A stretch of DNA of 28,508 bases from an uncultured bacterium (GCA_937960795.1 CALGPA010000094.1:1-28508), one strand, 5' to 3'. Counted from the first letter of the stretch, positions 1 to 7,778 are shown. Made by a program: numbers and translations. Notes: a model not told the origin generated them from the letters alone.

Positions 1-8
1 GCTTATGG

Positions 9-100
9 ATTCCGGGTCAAGCCCGGAATGACTAATGTGAGGCTGCTAGGTAGTTCCTATGGATTCCGGATAAGCCTCACTTCGCTCGACTTTCCGGAAT
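9..100. repeat. Pair of imperfect palindromes of the ATTCCGGG/CCCGGAAT type
   Basis: The first palindrome has perfect 8-base arms, ATTCCGGG at 9-16 and CCCGGAAT at 22-29, around a 5-base loop. A second begins with ATTCCGGA at 63-70 and closes with TCCGGAAT at 93-100 around a longer loop. Both are preceded by TATGG and followed by GACT, so they are two versions of one element. Elements with this look (GGATTCCGGG ... CCCGGAATGAC) are common dispersed intergenic repeats in many bacteria. The same TTAGTCATTCCGG edge appears in inverse orientation near the right end of the window (28450-28464). Confidence 0.7.
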
Positions 101-140
101 GACTGGTCTGGGGATGAGGTGGGATGTATAACCCATAACG

Positions 141-172
141 CGTAACTTCAGCACTCCAACACTTCAACACTA
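141..172. repeat. 8-bp-period tandem array, four units
   Basis: Four consecutive 8-base units read CGTAACTT, CAGCACTC, CAACACTT and CAACACTA. Read on the minus strand they are close to the units of the array at 28339-28386 (GAGTGCTG followed by AAGTTACG here, AAGTTCCG there). The array lies in the gene-free left flank, and no coding or binding function can be assigned. Confidence 0.6.
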
Positions 173-187
173 GTTAATCGTGCGCAT

Positions 188-301
188 CGACACCATAATT
201 CTAAATCGTAAATCGTAGATTGTGCATTCGATTTGCCGCGCCAACTACGACACCCCAATTTTACATCATACATCGTAAATTGTAGATTCGATTTTCGGCG
301 C
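188..301. repeat. Two tandem copies of a roughly 60-bp AT-rich repeat
   Basis: Unit one (188-241) and unit two (248-301) both start CGACACC, pass through an AT-rich middle built from TAAATCGTA-like words, and end in ATTCGATTT followed by a GC-rich tail ending CGCGC or CGGCGC. The period is exactly 60 bases. The second unit runs into the dispersed repeat that starts at 289. No open frame or promoter is evident. Confidence 0.6.
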
Positions 302-400
302 AGCCGCAAATCGCCTAAGTCCTTATTTTCTCACCGCTTGCACGTTCGACCGGTGAGCGACCGGTGAGGGGGGCATGAGATGCCCATATTTTACAAGCAT
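289..400 (-). repeat. Dispersed roughly 110-bp repeat, left copy (inverted)
   Basis: This is one of three copies in the window; the others are 16129-16218 and 28114-28229. The core is 39 bases (330-368) bounded by CTCACCG (330-336) and CGGTGAG (362-368). On one side lies a hairpin-forming arm (289-313). On the other lies a small perfect hairpin, GGGCAT at 371-376 and ATGCCC at 380-385. By my count 289-368 matches the reverse complement of 28150-28229 at about 76 of 80 positions. It is in the opposite orientation to the other two copies. Confidence 0.85.
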
Positions 401-532
401 TTAGCATAGGCATATAGAAATCATATCTATACATTTCTCGGTTTAGGGCTGATGCATCTTCTGATGAAATGATCTGAGAATTGATCTATTGAGACTCCGC
501 GGGTATTTCGTGGGTGACTTCTCTTTTTTCTA

Positions 533-561
533 TTGACTGAATTCCATATTCTGAGATTAAT
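533..561 (+). promoter_or_regulatory. Candidate sigma70-type promoter for kbl
   Basis: TTGACT (533-538) and ATTAAT (556-561) are separated by 17 bases, about 39 bases upstream of the kbl start. Match to consensus is 5/6 and 4/6. This is a by-eye assignment. Apart from the repeats and this promoter I see nothing in the rest of 1-599; in particular I see no glycine riboswitch. Confidence 0.4.
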
Positions 562-599
562 GCGCATACAAAGAAGAATCCACACAAAAGGGAGAACCA

Positions 600-1793
600 A
601 TGGCTTACAACAAAATGAAAACAGATCTGCAAAACCTGTTTAAAGAACTCAAAGAGCAGGGACTTTACAAAACCGAACGCATTCTCACCACTCCTCAAGG
701 AGCTGAGATCGCAGTCGAGGGTGGCACCAAAGCCTTGAATTTTTGCGCAAACAATTACCTGGGACTTGGCAATCATCCTGATGTGATAAGAGCAGCACAG
801 GACATCATGAACGACTGGGGCTATGGGCTTGCATCAGTACGTTTTATCTGTGGATCACAAAAGATTCATAAAGACCTGGAAGAAGCCGTATCAAAATTTT
901 TGGGAACAGAGGACACCATTCTCTATGCTGCATGTTTTGATGCCAACGGCGGTGTATTTGAACCGCTTTTAGGTGAAGACAGCGCTTTGATCTCTGACGA
1001 GCTCAATCATGCCTCCATCATCGATGGGGTACGTCTTTGCAAAGCCAAGCGCTATCGCTACAAACACTCCAATATGCAGGAGCTTGAAGCTGCACTAAAG
1101 GATTCTTTAGACATGAAATATCGCCTTATCTGCACAGACGGAGTGTTTTCTATGGACGGAGACATGGCAAAGCTGGATGAGATCTGCGACTTGGCAGACA
1201 AATATGACGCTTTGGTCATGGTAGACGATAGTCACGCCACCGGATATATCGGCAAGACCGGACGCGGAACTCCCGAACACTTTGGCGTGACCGAGCGAGT
1301 CGACATCATTACTACTACCTTTGGAAAAGCAATGGGTGGCGGAAATGGTGGATGCACCAGCGGACGCAAAGAGATCATCGAAGTCTTGCGTCAGCGCAGC
1401 CGTCCCTATCTCTTTTCAAATACCTTGGCTCCTGCCATCGTCGGCGCTACCCTAAAAGTGATCGAATTGCTTTCTGCCTCGAACGAGCTGCACGACAAGG
1501 TCTGGGAAAATGCCAAATACTTCCGCACCAAGATGGAAGAAGCCGGTTTTGACATCGTCCCGGGCAATACAGCAATCGTGCCGGTCATGCTCTATGACGC
1601 ACCTTTGGCGATCAAGATGGCAGATATGCTGCTCAAAGAAGGCGTATATGTGATCGGCTTTGTATATCCTGTAGTGCCCAAGGGCAAAGCTCGCATCAGA
1701 GTGCAGCTCTCCGCCGCCCATAGTCGCGAAGATCTGGACAAAACAATCGCCGCATTCATTAAGATCGGCAAAGAACTCGAGCTGATAAAATAG
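600..1793 (+). CDS. kbl: Glycine C-acetyltransferase (2-amino-3-ketobutyrate CoA ligase)
   Basis: This is a PLP enzyme of the alpha-oxoamine synthase family. It interconverts 2-amino-3-oxobutanoate plus CoA with glycine plus acetyl-CoA in threonine degradation, in the cytosol. The 397-residue length is typical. Visible motifs are the N-terminal FCANNYLGLGNHP (about 48-60), DELNHASIIDG (133-143), the PLP-contacting VDDSHATGY (208-216), and TTTFGKAMGGGNGG (238-251) with the Schiff-base lysine at K243, close to its position in the E. coli enzyme. The ATG at 600 has a GGGAG ribosome-binding site just upstream. In many bacteria kbl is paired with threonine dehydrogenase tdh; here it is followed by rsmI instead. 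Related AON synthases (bioF, hemA) are the alternative, but the sequence pattern favours kbl strongly. Confidence 0.95.
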   Translation: MAYNKMKTDLQNLFKELKEQGLYKTERILTTPQGAEIAVEGGTKALNFCANNYLGLGNHPDVIRAAQDIMNDWGYGLASVRFICGSQKIHKDLEEAVSKFLGTEDTILYAACFDANGGVFEPLLGEDSALISDELNHASIIDGVRLCKAKRYRYKHSNMQELEAALKDSLDMKYRLICTDGVFSMDGDMAKLDEICDLADKYDALVMVDDSHATGYIGKTGRGTPEHFGVTERVDIITTTFGKAMGGGNGGCTSGRKEIIEVLRQRSRPYLFSNTLAPAIVGATLKVIELLSASNELHDKVWENAKYFRTKMEEAGFDIVPGNTAIVPVMLYDAPLAIKMADMLLKEGVYVIGFVYPVVPKGKARIRVQLSAAHSREDLDKTIAAFIKIGKELELIK

Positions 1794-1807
1794 AAGTTTC
1801 TAGCTCT

Positions 1808-2635
1808 ATGCGCAAAGGGGTGATATATCTGATTCCGGTTCCCATCGGTAACCTCGGAGATATCACCCTACGTGCGCTTGAGACTCTGCGCATGGTGAGC
1901 CTGATCGCGTGTGAGGACACTCGTAGGACGCGGTTTTTGCTATCTCGATATGAGATTCCCGTGCCCAAGCTGATCAGCTTTCACAAGTTCAACGAGCGCA
2001 GCCGTGAGCAGAGCCTCTTTGCCCATCTGGATGCAGGAGATGATCTGGCAGTCGTTTCCGACGCAGGCTCTCCGGCGATCTCAGATCCGGCTCAGGCTTT
2101 GGTAGATTCTGCCACTCGGGCCGGATATCGGGTGGAGGCATTGCCCGGAGCCACTGCTTTGATCCCAGCCATTAGCATTTCAGGATTTGATAGCTCAAGC
2201 TTCCAGTTTTTAGGTTTTTTGCCTGCCAAGGCCAAGGATCGCCAAAGGATCATTGAGTCACTCAAGAGCTATCCCCACCCCAGCATTATCTACGAAAGCG
2301 TGCATCGTCTCCGCGCCACATTGGCAGAGCTGGCAAAGGCACTTGCTCCCCGCCGAATCGCTATTGCCCGTGAGATATCCAAGCTTCATGAAGAATGTAT
2401 CCGTGGAGAAATCAGTGAAGTGGCAGCCAATGAGGATCTTGTGATCAAGGGAGAATTTGTGATCGTGATCGATAAAGCGGAGCAAAAAAAGCTCAGTTTC
2501 CCGGATGAGGCAGCTTTTGAAATCATCAGCCAAACATCAGATCAAAAAAGCAAAGATCTGGCGGCGATCTTAGCACAGAAATATGCAATCTCCAAGAAAG
2601 AGGCATATGACTTCGTGGTGGAGAACAAAGAATGA
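1808..2635 (+). CDS. rsmI: 16S rRNA (cytidine-1402 2'-O)-methyltransferase
   Basis: This is an SAM-dependent methyltransferase of the tetrapyrrole methylase fold that 2'-O-methylates C1402 in the 16S rRNA decoding centre. It has 275 residues, normal for the family. Motifs are the N-terminal LIPVPIGNLGDITLRAL (about 8-24), the RsmI hallmark ACEDTRRTRFLL (about 34-45), the glycine/proline-rich SDAGSPAISDPA (about 84-95) and LPGATALIPAISISGF (about 113-129). The C-terminal tail (about 235-275) is the usual small helical RsmI extension. The start is 14 bases after kbl with only a weak ribosome-binding site, so it is probably translated from the kbl transcript. Its stop overlaps the next start (ATGA). 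Confidence 0.95.
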   Translation: MRKGVIYLIPVPIGNLGDITLRALETLRMVSLIACEDTRRTRFLLSRYEIPVPKLISFHKFNERSREQSLFAHLDAGDDLAVVSDAGSPAISDPAQALVDSATRAGYRVEALPGATALIPAISISGFDSSSFQFLGFLPAKAKDRQRIIESLKSYPHPSIIYESVHRLRATLAELAKALAPRRIAIAREISKLHEECIRGEISEVAANEDLVIKGEFVIVIDKAEQKKLSFPDEAAFEIISQTSDQKSKDLAAILAQKYAISKKEAYDFVVENKE

Positions 2636-3270
2636 ATAAGCTCACCCTGCTCTTTGATTTTGATGGCACTCTGGCAGATTCGATCCATCTGGGGCTCAAT
2701 ATCGCAAACAAGCTTGCGCCGGATTTTGGCATTGACCCGCTCAACGAAGAGCAGTTTGACAAAGTGCGCTCATTGAGTATTCCCAAAGCGCTTAAATATC
2801 TCAAGATTCCTTTTTATAAAGTTCCCAAAGCGATTGCCATGGCATTGGTCGAGTATCGGCATCAAATCCATGAATTGGAGCCCTATCCCGGCACGGATGC
2901 GATGCTCCAAGATCTGCGTGATATGGGCTGCGAATTGGCTCTCTTGACATCAAACACATCAGAGAATGTATCCCACTTTATTGAGCAGCATTCGCTGAAC
3001 TATTTTAACTGGATCGAAGGCACTTCCGGCATGCTAAAAAAACATAGTAGCATCCGTAAGCAAATGAAGAAACATAAGCTTACAAGAGAAAACGTGATCT
3101 ATGTCGGAGATGAGATCCGAGATGTGATCGCCGCCAAGAAGTGCGGAATTCGCGTGATCTCAGTCACTTGGGGATTTCACACCACGGAGCTGCTCAGCAG
3201 CAAAGATCCGGACTATCTCGTTGATAGCCCCGCACAGATCGTCAGCATCATCCAAAATCTGCTAGGATAG
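2632..3270 (+). CDS. HAD-family hydrolase, phosphoglycolate-phosphatase-like
   Basis: This is a haloacid-dehalogenase phosphatase of 212 residues with all four HAD motifs. Motif I is LLFDFDGTLADS near the N-terminus with the nucleophile Asp in DFDGT, motif II is LLTSNT (about 104-109), motif III is a lysine in the KKHK segment (about 143-146), and motif IV is YVGDEIRDV (about 155-163). The helical cap between motifs I and II fits the Gph/PhnX-like subclass. The substrate cannot be read from sequence; phosphoglycolate phosphatase is the generic family guess. It is translationally coupled to rsmI by an ATGA overlap and ends two bases before the convergent barrel gene. Confidence 0.85.
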   Translation: MNKLTLLFDFDGTLADSIHLGLNIANKLAPDFGIDPLNEEQFDKVRSLSIPKALKYLKIPFYKVPKAIAMALVEYRHQIHELEPYPGTDAMLQDLRDMGCELALLTSNTSENVSHFIEQHSLNYFNWIEGTSGMLKKHSSIRKQMKKHKLTRENVIYVGDEIRDVIAAKKCGIRVISVTWGFHTTELLSSKDPDYLVDSPAQIVSIIQNLLG

Positions 3271-3272
3271 AT

Positions 3273-4100
3273 CTAAAGCCTGTATCCCAAACTAAGCATA
3301 GCCGAATACAATCTAAAATCCTTGCTCTGCCCGGCATCACCGATCGTAAACATGCTCATGTCGGCTCTGAGATCTATGCTAAAGGTATCTTTGTAGAGCC
3401 CGAGTCTGAAGACATCCTTTATCTGGAATCCGGTGCCTATGACTGCACTGAACTGATGGGTCACCAGCTTGTCCATTCCGCTTTCTATGGTCTCATAACT
3501 GTATCCGGGATTGGCTGCTACATAGGCAGAGATGTCTTCATCAAGCTGTTTTACGCCGCTTTTGGATTTCCGGGTCTGCTGCAAAAGATAAGAATAGGCA
3601 GGACCAAAATAGATATAGGCACCCTGAAACTGCTCGTCCCGGCGATCTTCGGGAATCTCCTGCCGGAGCTTGACCAAAAGAGGGACGCTGATGAAATCCA
3701 CCGTGTGATCAATGCGGCCGTCAAGCGTCGGCGCAAAGCCGGCGAGCACGGCAAGATTGTCACTATCCAAGGCGGCTTGATCATATTCATGGCGGAGCCC
3801 ATAACGCTGCCAGAGCAATTCCGGCTGCAGCCACAAGGAGTCCTTGCCCTTGCTGATGCGTTTCATGAAATAGAATCCGGCTCCTTGGGCATAGGCAGGA
3901 GTCGCGCTTTGAGATTCTGCTTCCAGATATGCCAAATGCGCTCCGGAATCATCGATCTCATATCGCAAAGTGTGATTGTCATCCTTGCCAAATGTCGAGG
4001 ATATCCCCCCCATGTAGCGGATTCCCCATTCAAAAGACTCAGCACTTATGCCGCCGATTAGCATCATTACGAATAATATCAGTAGGGCTTTTTTGTTCAT
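3273..4100 (-). CDS. Outer-membrane beta-barrel protein, PorT-like
   Basis: The protein has 275 residues with a clear signal peptide (about 1-20, hydrophobic stretch ALLILFVMMLIGGISA, then ESFEW). The mature part consists of alternating polar/hydrophobic strands rich in Tyr, Gly and Phe, such as YIYFGPAYSYLL and the C-terminal DFRLYSAMLSLGYRL. This fits the small Bacteroidetes/FCB outer-membrane barrel families (PF13568-like). It probably resides in the outer membrane, and its ligand or role is unknown. The ATG has an AAGGAG ribosome-binding site 6 bases upstream. It is transcribed alone, divergently from the tetR operon, and its promoter is a mirror image of the tetR promoter, which suggests shared control. 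Confidence 0.8.
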   Translation of the reverse strand: MNKKALLILFVMMLIGGISAESFEWGIRYMGGISSTFGKDDNHTLRYEIDDSGAHLAYLEAESQSATPAYAQGAGFYFMKRISKGKDSLWLQPELLWQRYGLRHEYDQAALDSDNLAVLAGFAPTLDGRIDHTVDFISVPLLVKLRQEIPEDRRDEQFQGAYIYFGPAYSYLLQQTRKSKSGVKQLDEDISAYVAANPGYSYETIESGMDKLVTHQFSAVIGTGFQIKDVFRLGLYKDTFSIDLRADMSMFTIGDAGQSKDFRLYSAMLSLGYRL

Positions 4101-4136
4101 GATAGCTCCTTGAATTCTTTTTCTCGTTTATTTTAT

Positions 4137-4165
4137 AATATCCGCTTTGTGGCGATATCTGTCAA
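4137..4165 (-). promoter_or_regulatory. Promoter of the divergent barrel gene (minus strand)
   Basis: On the minus strand TTGACA (4160-4165) and GATATT (4137-4142) are 17 bases apart, about 37 bases upstream of the start at 4100. The -35 box lies within the 10-mer TCTGTCAAGA (4158-4167), which recurs inverted at 4221-4230 as the -35 region of the tetR promoter. Confidence 0.55.
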
Positions 4166-4222
4166 GATAATTCTTTGGCGGCGGCAGATCACCAAGCTTA
4201 GGGATGGCAAAACAGAAATTTC

Positions 4223-4267
4223 TTGACAGATTAAACGGTTATCGAATACTGAAGCATATATCGTTTA
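4223..4267 (+). promoter_or_regulatory. tetR operon promoter with candidate operator
   Basis: TTGACA (4223-4228) and AATACT (4245-4250) are separated by 16 bases. An inverted repeat, TAAACG (4232-4237) and CGTTTA (4262-4267), brackets the -10 and the expected transcription start, the usual place for a TetR operator. The 8-mer TCGTTTAT at 4261-4268 is repeated at 4124-4131 just downstream of the opposite promoter's -10. Operator identity is inference. Confidence 0.45.
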
Positions 4268-4288
4268 TGTAAGGAGAAAGCGTTTGCC

Positions 4289-4891
4289 ATGCAAAAGAAG
4301 ATGAAGCTCAGACTGCCGCCCGAGATGAAGGTCAAAGAAAAGGATATCATCCAAGCAGCAGCTATACTCTTTCAGCGCTACGGTTTCCAGCGCGTGAGCG
4401 TGGAGGAGATCTGCCGTTTTGCCGGGGCCAGCAAAGCCACATTTTACAAGTATTTCCGCGGCAAGGAAGGGATCGTGAGGAGCTTTTTAGCAATCGTCTT
4501 TGACGATATCTGGCAGGATACTTTTGGGCTCTTGCACTCCGAGATTGATCTCAAAGAAAAGATGAAGCGGATCATCACCATGAAGCAGGATTTTATCTCG
4601 CGTCTGGGAGTAGAGATCGTGCAGGGGATCTTTGAGTATGCTCCGGCAAAGGCGTATTATAGCGAGATTTCGCAGAAGAGCATGCAGGATTTTCGGGACT
4701 TCATAATCGCAGAACAAAAATCTCACAAGATCAATCCATCCTTGAATGTGGATCTGATCATCGCTGTTCTCAGAGAACTGGGCAGAATCTTTGAAGAGGG
4801 CCGCCTTGAGGGAGTCTGCGGGGATTTCAACGAGCTTGTGGGGCAGGTCAATCAGCTCTTTATCTTTGGTCTTGTGGGAGACAGAGTATGA
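4289..4891 (+). CDS. TetR/AcrR-family transcriptional regulator
   Basis: The protein has 200 residues. Residues about 17-63 form the TetR helix-turn-helix domain, with KDIIQAAAILFQRYGFQRVS leading into VEEICRFAGASKATFYKYF, the typical TetR recognition region. The rest is a helical ligand-binding and dimerisation domain with no recognisable ligand class. It is the first gene of a seven-gene operon whose products look like an envelope export system, so it is most likely the local repressor of that operon and perhaps of the divergent barrel gene. An AAGGAG at 4271-4276 is a little far (12 bases) from this ATG; a second in-frame ATG lies at 4301. Confidence 0.9.
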   Translation: MQKKMKLRLPPEMKVKEKDIIQAAAILFQRYGFQRVSVEEICRFAGASKATFYKYFRGKEGIVRSFLAIVFDDIWQDTFGLLHSEIDLKEKMKRIITMKQDFISRLGVEIVQGIFEYAPAKAYYSEISQKSMQDFRDFIIAEQKSHKINPSLNVDLIIAVLRELGRIFEEGRLEGVCGDFNELVGQVNQLFIFGLVGDRV

Positions 4892-5916
4892 GGATCTTGC
4901 TCTTGATTTGGCTCTTACTCGGCTGCCTTTCTCTATCGGCGATTGAGACCAAAAACCGCTTTAGCTCATATGCCGATCTGGGAGAGGATGAGCAATATCT
5001 GGGGCTGGATTGGGCGCTGGAGCTATATGGAAGTCGGGACTTTGGCGGTCTGTACTTCTCGGGAGAATACTCCCTGTATTCACGCTATCAGAGCAAGTGG
5101 GAAGAGGGGCATGCGGCGATCTTGGATCTGAAGAGCTATCGCTATTATCTAAACGCTGCAGATACCCAATCTCAGCTGCGCATCGGCATGCAGCACATTA
5201 GTTTCGGACCCGCAAAAGCGCTCAGGCCGCTGATGTGGTTTGATCGCGTGGATCCCCTTGATCCCTATCAGGTGACTGAAGGGGTGGAAGCTGCGCTCTT
5301 TAGGCATCATTGGCTTAATGGCGCCAATCTTTGGCTTTGGGGAGTATTGGGAAGTGCCGATACCAAAGGAAATGAAATTGTCGGCGGGAAAAAGAACAAA
5401 CCGGAATTGGGCGGAAGAATCCAATATCCCAGCCCTATCGGTGATGCTGCGCTTAGTTTTCACTCACGGGATTCTGCCTTGGGCAGAGAATATCGCTTGG
5501 GAGCTGATCTCAGAATGGACTATGCTTTGGGATGGTGGTTGGAAGGCTCTGCTTCGCGCTTTGAAGGCATCCCCGGGGCTCTGAGCTTGAGCGCCCTTGG
5601 GAGCATCGGGGCGGACTATGTGTTAAGCGTGGGCAATGGCCTTGCTATCACTGCTGAAAGCATGATCCTGGCAATCTCAGAAGAAGATATGCATAGCATC
5701 AGGTATGAAGAGCTTAGCGCTGCTGTGATCTTGGACTATCCGATCGGGCTTTTGGATAGCCTGCGTTTTTTGGGAAGCTATGCCCTCGAAGCGGAAACCG
5801 GCAGCATACAGGGAGCATGGCGCAGGACATATGACTATCTGGCGCTGGATCTGGGAGTAAATCACTCCAAGCCCAAGGGAGGCTCCGTAAACATTATGAT
5901 AAGTGTGATTTATTAA
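4888..5916 (+). CDS. Porin-like outer-membrane beta-barrel protein
   Basis: The protein has 342 residues with a signal peptide (about 1-18, LLLIWLLLGCLSLSA). The mature sequence is a run of amphipathic strands (YLGLDWALELYG, LYFSGEYSLYSRY, LSFHSRDSALGREYRLGADLRM) and ends in a C-terminal aromatic (IMISVIY), as outer-membrane barrels do. A central stretch, RIGMQHISFGPAKALRPL at about 97-114 followed by FDRVDPLDPYQ, resembles the conserved region of alginate-export/DUF1302-type porins at motif level. Its ATG overlaps the tetR stop, and the ABC ATPase follows after 9 bases. The context suggests that it is the outer-membrane partner of the export system. An exact family is not recognised. Confidence 0.75.
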   Translation: MRILLLIWLLLGCLSLSAIETKNRFSSYADLGEDEQYLGLDWALELYGSRDFGGLYFSGEYSLYSRYQSKWEEGHAAILDLKSYRYYLNAADTQSQLRIGMQHISFGPAKALRPLMWFDRVDPLDPYQVTEGVEAALFRHHWLNGANLWLWGVLGSADTKGNEIVGGKKNKPELGGRIQYPSPIGDAALSFHSRDSALGREYRLGADLRMDYALGWWLEGSASRFEGIPGALSLSALGSIGADYVLSVGNGLAITAESMILAISEEDMHSIRYEELSAAVILDYPIGLLDSLRFLGSYALEAETGSIQGAWRRTYDYLALDLGVNHSKPKGGSVNIMISVIY

Positions 5917-5925
5917 GAGGAAAAG

Positions 5926-6624
5926 ATGAAGGAATCTATCGTTAAGATCAGAAACATGGGCAAGGCCTTCCCCACCGGAGAAGGTGACTTTTGGGCACTG
6001 CAGAATATCAATCTGGACTTTGAGCGGGGCGAATTTAGCGGCATCGTCGGACCCAGCGGAAGCGGCAAGACCACGCTGCTGAACATCATCGGATCCCTGG
6101 ACAAGCCCAGCCTCGGCGATGTCGAGGTGCTCGGGCAGAAGATCCAAACGCTCAACCAGAAGAAATCCAGCATCCTGCGTGCCAAACACATCGGCTTTAT
6201 CTTCCAGACTTACAACCTCCTTCCGGTCTATAACGTCTATGAAAATGTGGAGTTTCCGCTGCTGCTGCTCAAGATGGACGCAGCCAAGCGCGAGCGGATG
6301 GTCAAGGATGCGATCGAATGGGTAGGTCTCACTGACAAGATAAAAAGCCGCCCAAATCAGCTTTCCGGAGGTCAGTGTCAGAGAGTGGCAATCGCCCGAG
6401 CAATGGTTAAAAAGCCCGATCTGGTCTTGGCGGATGAGCCTACAGCCAATCTGGACTCGGAGAATTCCTACAAGATCCTGGATACCATGCTCAAGCTTTC
6501 TGAAGATCTCGGAACGACCTTCATCTTCAGCACGCATGATCAAAAGGTGATCTCCTATCTCAAACGCATAATCAAGCTAACCGACGGTGAGGTGAGCTCA
6601 GATGATACTCAGACTGGCGTTTAG
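5926..6624 (+). CDS. ABC transporter ATP-binding protein, LolD/MacB type
   Basis: This is the cytoplasmic ATPase of an ABC exporter, 232 residues, a complete single domain. It carries Walker A GPSGSGKTT (42-50), a Q-loop in FIFQTYNLLP (91-100), signature LSGGQCQRVAIARA (146-159), Walker B LVLADEPTANLD (166-177) and the switch His in FSTHD (H204). The family is the LolD/MacB/FtsE group, which works with FtsX-type permeases to extract substrates from the outer leaflet of the inner membrane rather than to import. An AAGAGG ribosome-binding site precedes the ATG. The 3' end overlaps the following permease gene by 23 bases, indicating tight coupling. Confidence 0.95.
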   Translation: MKESIVKIRNMGKAFPTGEGDFWALQNINLDFERGEFSGIVGPSGSGKTTLLNIIGSLDKPSLGDVEVLGQKIQTLNQKKSSILRAKHIGFIFQTYNLLPVYNVYENVEFPLLLLKMDAAKRERMVKDAIEWVGLTDKIKSRPNQLSGGQCQRVAIARAMVKKPDLVLADEPTANLDSENSYKILDTMLKLSEDLGTTFIFSTHDQKVISYLKRIIKLTDGEVSSDDTQTGV

Positions 6625-7777
6625 AAACATTGTCGGCAATGGCTATAGAAGCCTGATCAATGTCCTGATCTTGGCGATCGTGCTCATCATCATGGTCTGG
6701 ATGCAGGCTATGTATCATAGCTGGACGCGATTGGCCTTGATCCAACAAACAGATTGGGAATATGGCAAGGGGCTCCTAAGATCAAAGCTTTATGACCCCT
6801 ATGATTCATATACGTGGGAGGATTCTGCCGTGAGGGAACCCGAGCAACTGAAGTCCGCAATCCAAGGCGGTGACCTGGTGCCGATCCTCATCTCCCCGGC
6901 AAGCATCTATCCCAAAGGGCGCATGATGCCTGCCGTGCTAAGAGGCATCCCCCATGATCAGGATGTCTTAAGATTGCCTGTTTCAGGGCTCAAAGCGCAA
7001 GGAAAGGATATCATCCCCGTCCTCATCGGGCAGAATATGGCACAAAGCAGCAGGCTGGAAAAAGGCGACATCTTCAGCATTAGGATCAAAGACAGCAGTG
7101 GAGTCTTCAATGCCCTTGATGCTGAGGTTTCGGATGTCATCCACATCCCGGCGGCTTCTGCTGATATGTCGTCCGTGTGGTTGGATCTGGAAGCTCTGCG
7201 CGAAGTCAAAGCGTCAGAAAGCCTCGTCACATACTTCGTCATGGGAGATGCCCGATATGCCGATCACGAGTATGAGAACTTTCGGCATATCCCAAAGTCA
7301 GAGTACTTTGCGGATTTCTATGAGATGCTTGCAACGGAGCGGGTGCAGCAAGCCATCACATATGCTCTCTTGATCTTCCTGGCGATGATCGCGGTCTTTG
7401 ACACCCAAGCCTTGGCTGTGTTCAAGCGTCGCAAAGAGATCGGGACACTGGCGTCTTTGGGGCTTACAAAGGGCAAGATCTCCTTGCTTTTTACATTGGA
7501 AGGCATCCATTATCTGCTGTTTGCGGCGATAGCAGGGGCCATCTTGGGCTTCCCGCTATTCTGGTATTTTGCCCAATATGGGTTCCAGATCCCAAAAGGC
7601 TATGAAGATTTTGGCATCCAAGGCTTTACTGAGCCCATCTACTTCGTTTATCCCATGGGAGAAATCATCGGTCTCTTCCTGCTGGTCTTGTGTTTCACCG
7701 CTCTTTTCAGTTGGCTGCCCACTCGCAAGATCACCAAGCTGAGCCCGGTTGACGCCCTTCGGGGAAAGGTGGATTGA
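6602..7777 (+). CDS. FtsX/LolC-type ABC transporter permease (first of two)
   Basis: The protein has 391 residues with MacB/FtsX topology: an N-terminal membrane helix (about 18-37, LINVLILAIVLIIMVWMQAM), a periplasmic domain of about 200 residues, then three C-terminal helices (about 250-272, 298-325 and 345-372). It ends with the family-typical WLPTRKITKLSPVDALRG. The cytoplasmic loop RRKEIGTLASLGLTKGKI matches the coupling-helix region of FtsX permeases. It presumably forms a heterodimer with the next gene product, as LolC does with LolE, powered by the ATPase encoded just upstream. The substrate cannot be read from sequence. Confidence 0.9.
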   Translation: MILRLAFRNIVGNGYRSLINVLILAIVLIIMVWMQAMYHSWTRLALIQQTDWEYGKGLLRSKLYDPYDSYTWEDSAVREPEQLKSAIQGGDLVPILISPASIYPKGRMMPAVLRGIPHDQDVLRLPVSGLKAQGKDIIPVLIGQNMAQSSRLEKGDIFSIRIKDSSGVFNALDAEVSDVIHIPAASADMSSVWLDLEALREVKASESLVTYFVMGDARYADHEYENFRHIPKSEYFADFYEMLATERVQQAITYALLIFLAMIAVFDTQALAVFKRRKEIGTLASLGLTKGKISLLFTLEGIHYLLFAAIAGAILGFPLFWYFAQYGFQIPKGYEDFGIQGFTEPIYFVYPMGEIIGLFLLVLCFTALFSWLPTRKITKLSPVDALRGKVD

Positions 7778-7778
7778 G

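Noticed and set aside
330..368. CTCACCG/CGGTGAG element considered as a phage or integron attachment site
   Set aside because: There is no integrase, tRNA or mobile-element gene in the window, and three copies occur with flanking arms, which fits a small dispersed repeat better.
401..599. Possible glycine or other riboswitch upstream of kbl
   Set aside because: I could not find a conserved riboswitch core; only a promoter-like pair and a short leader are visible.
3456..4061. 201-residue open frame on the plus strand inside the barrel gene
   Set aside because: The minus-strand frame has a signal peptide, barrel strands, ribosome-binding site and promoter; this one has none.
5677..6543. 288-residue open frame on the minus strand
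   Set aside because: It lies wholly opposite the barrel and ABC ATPase genes, whose motifs are unmistakable. It has no ribosome-binding site or recognisable domain and is a shadow of codon bias.
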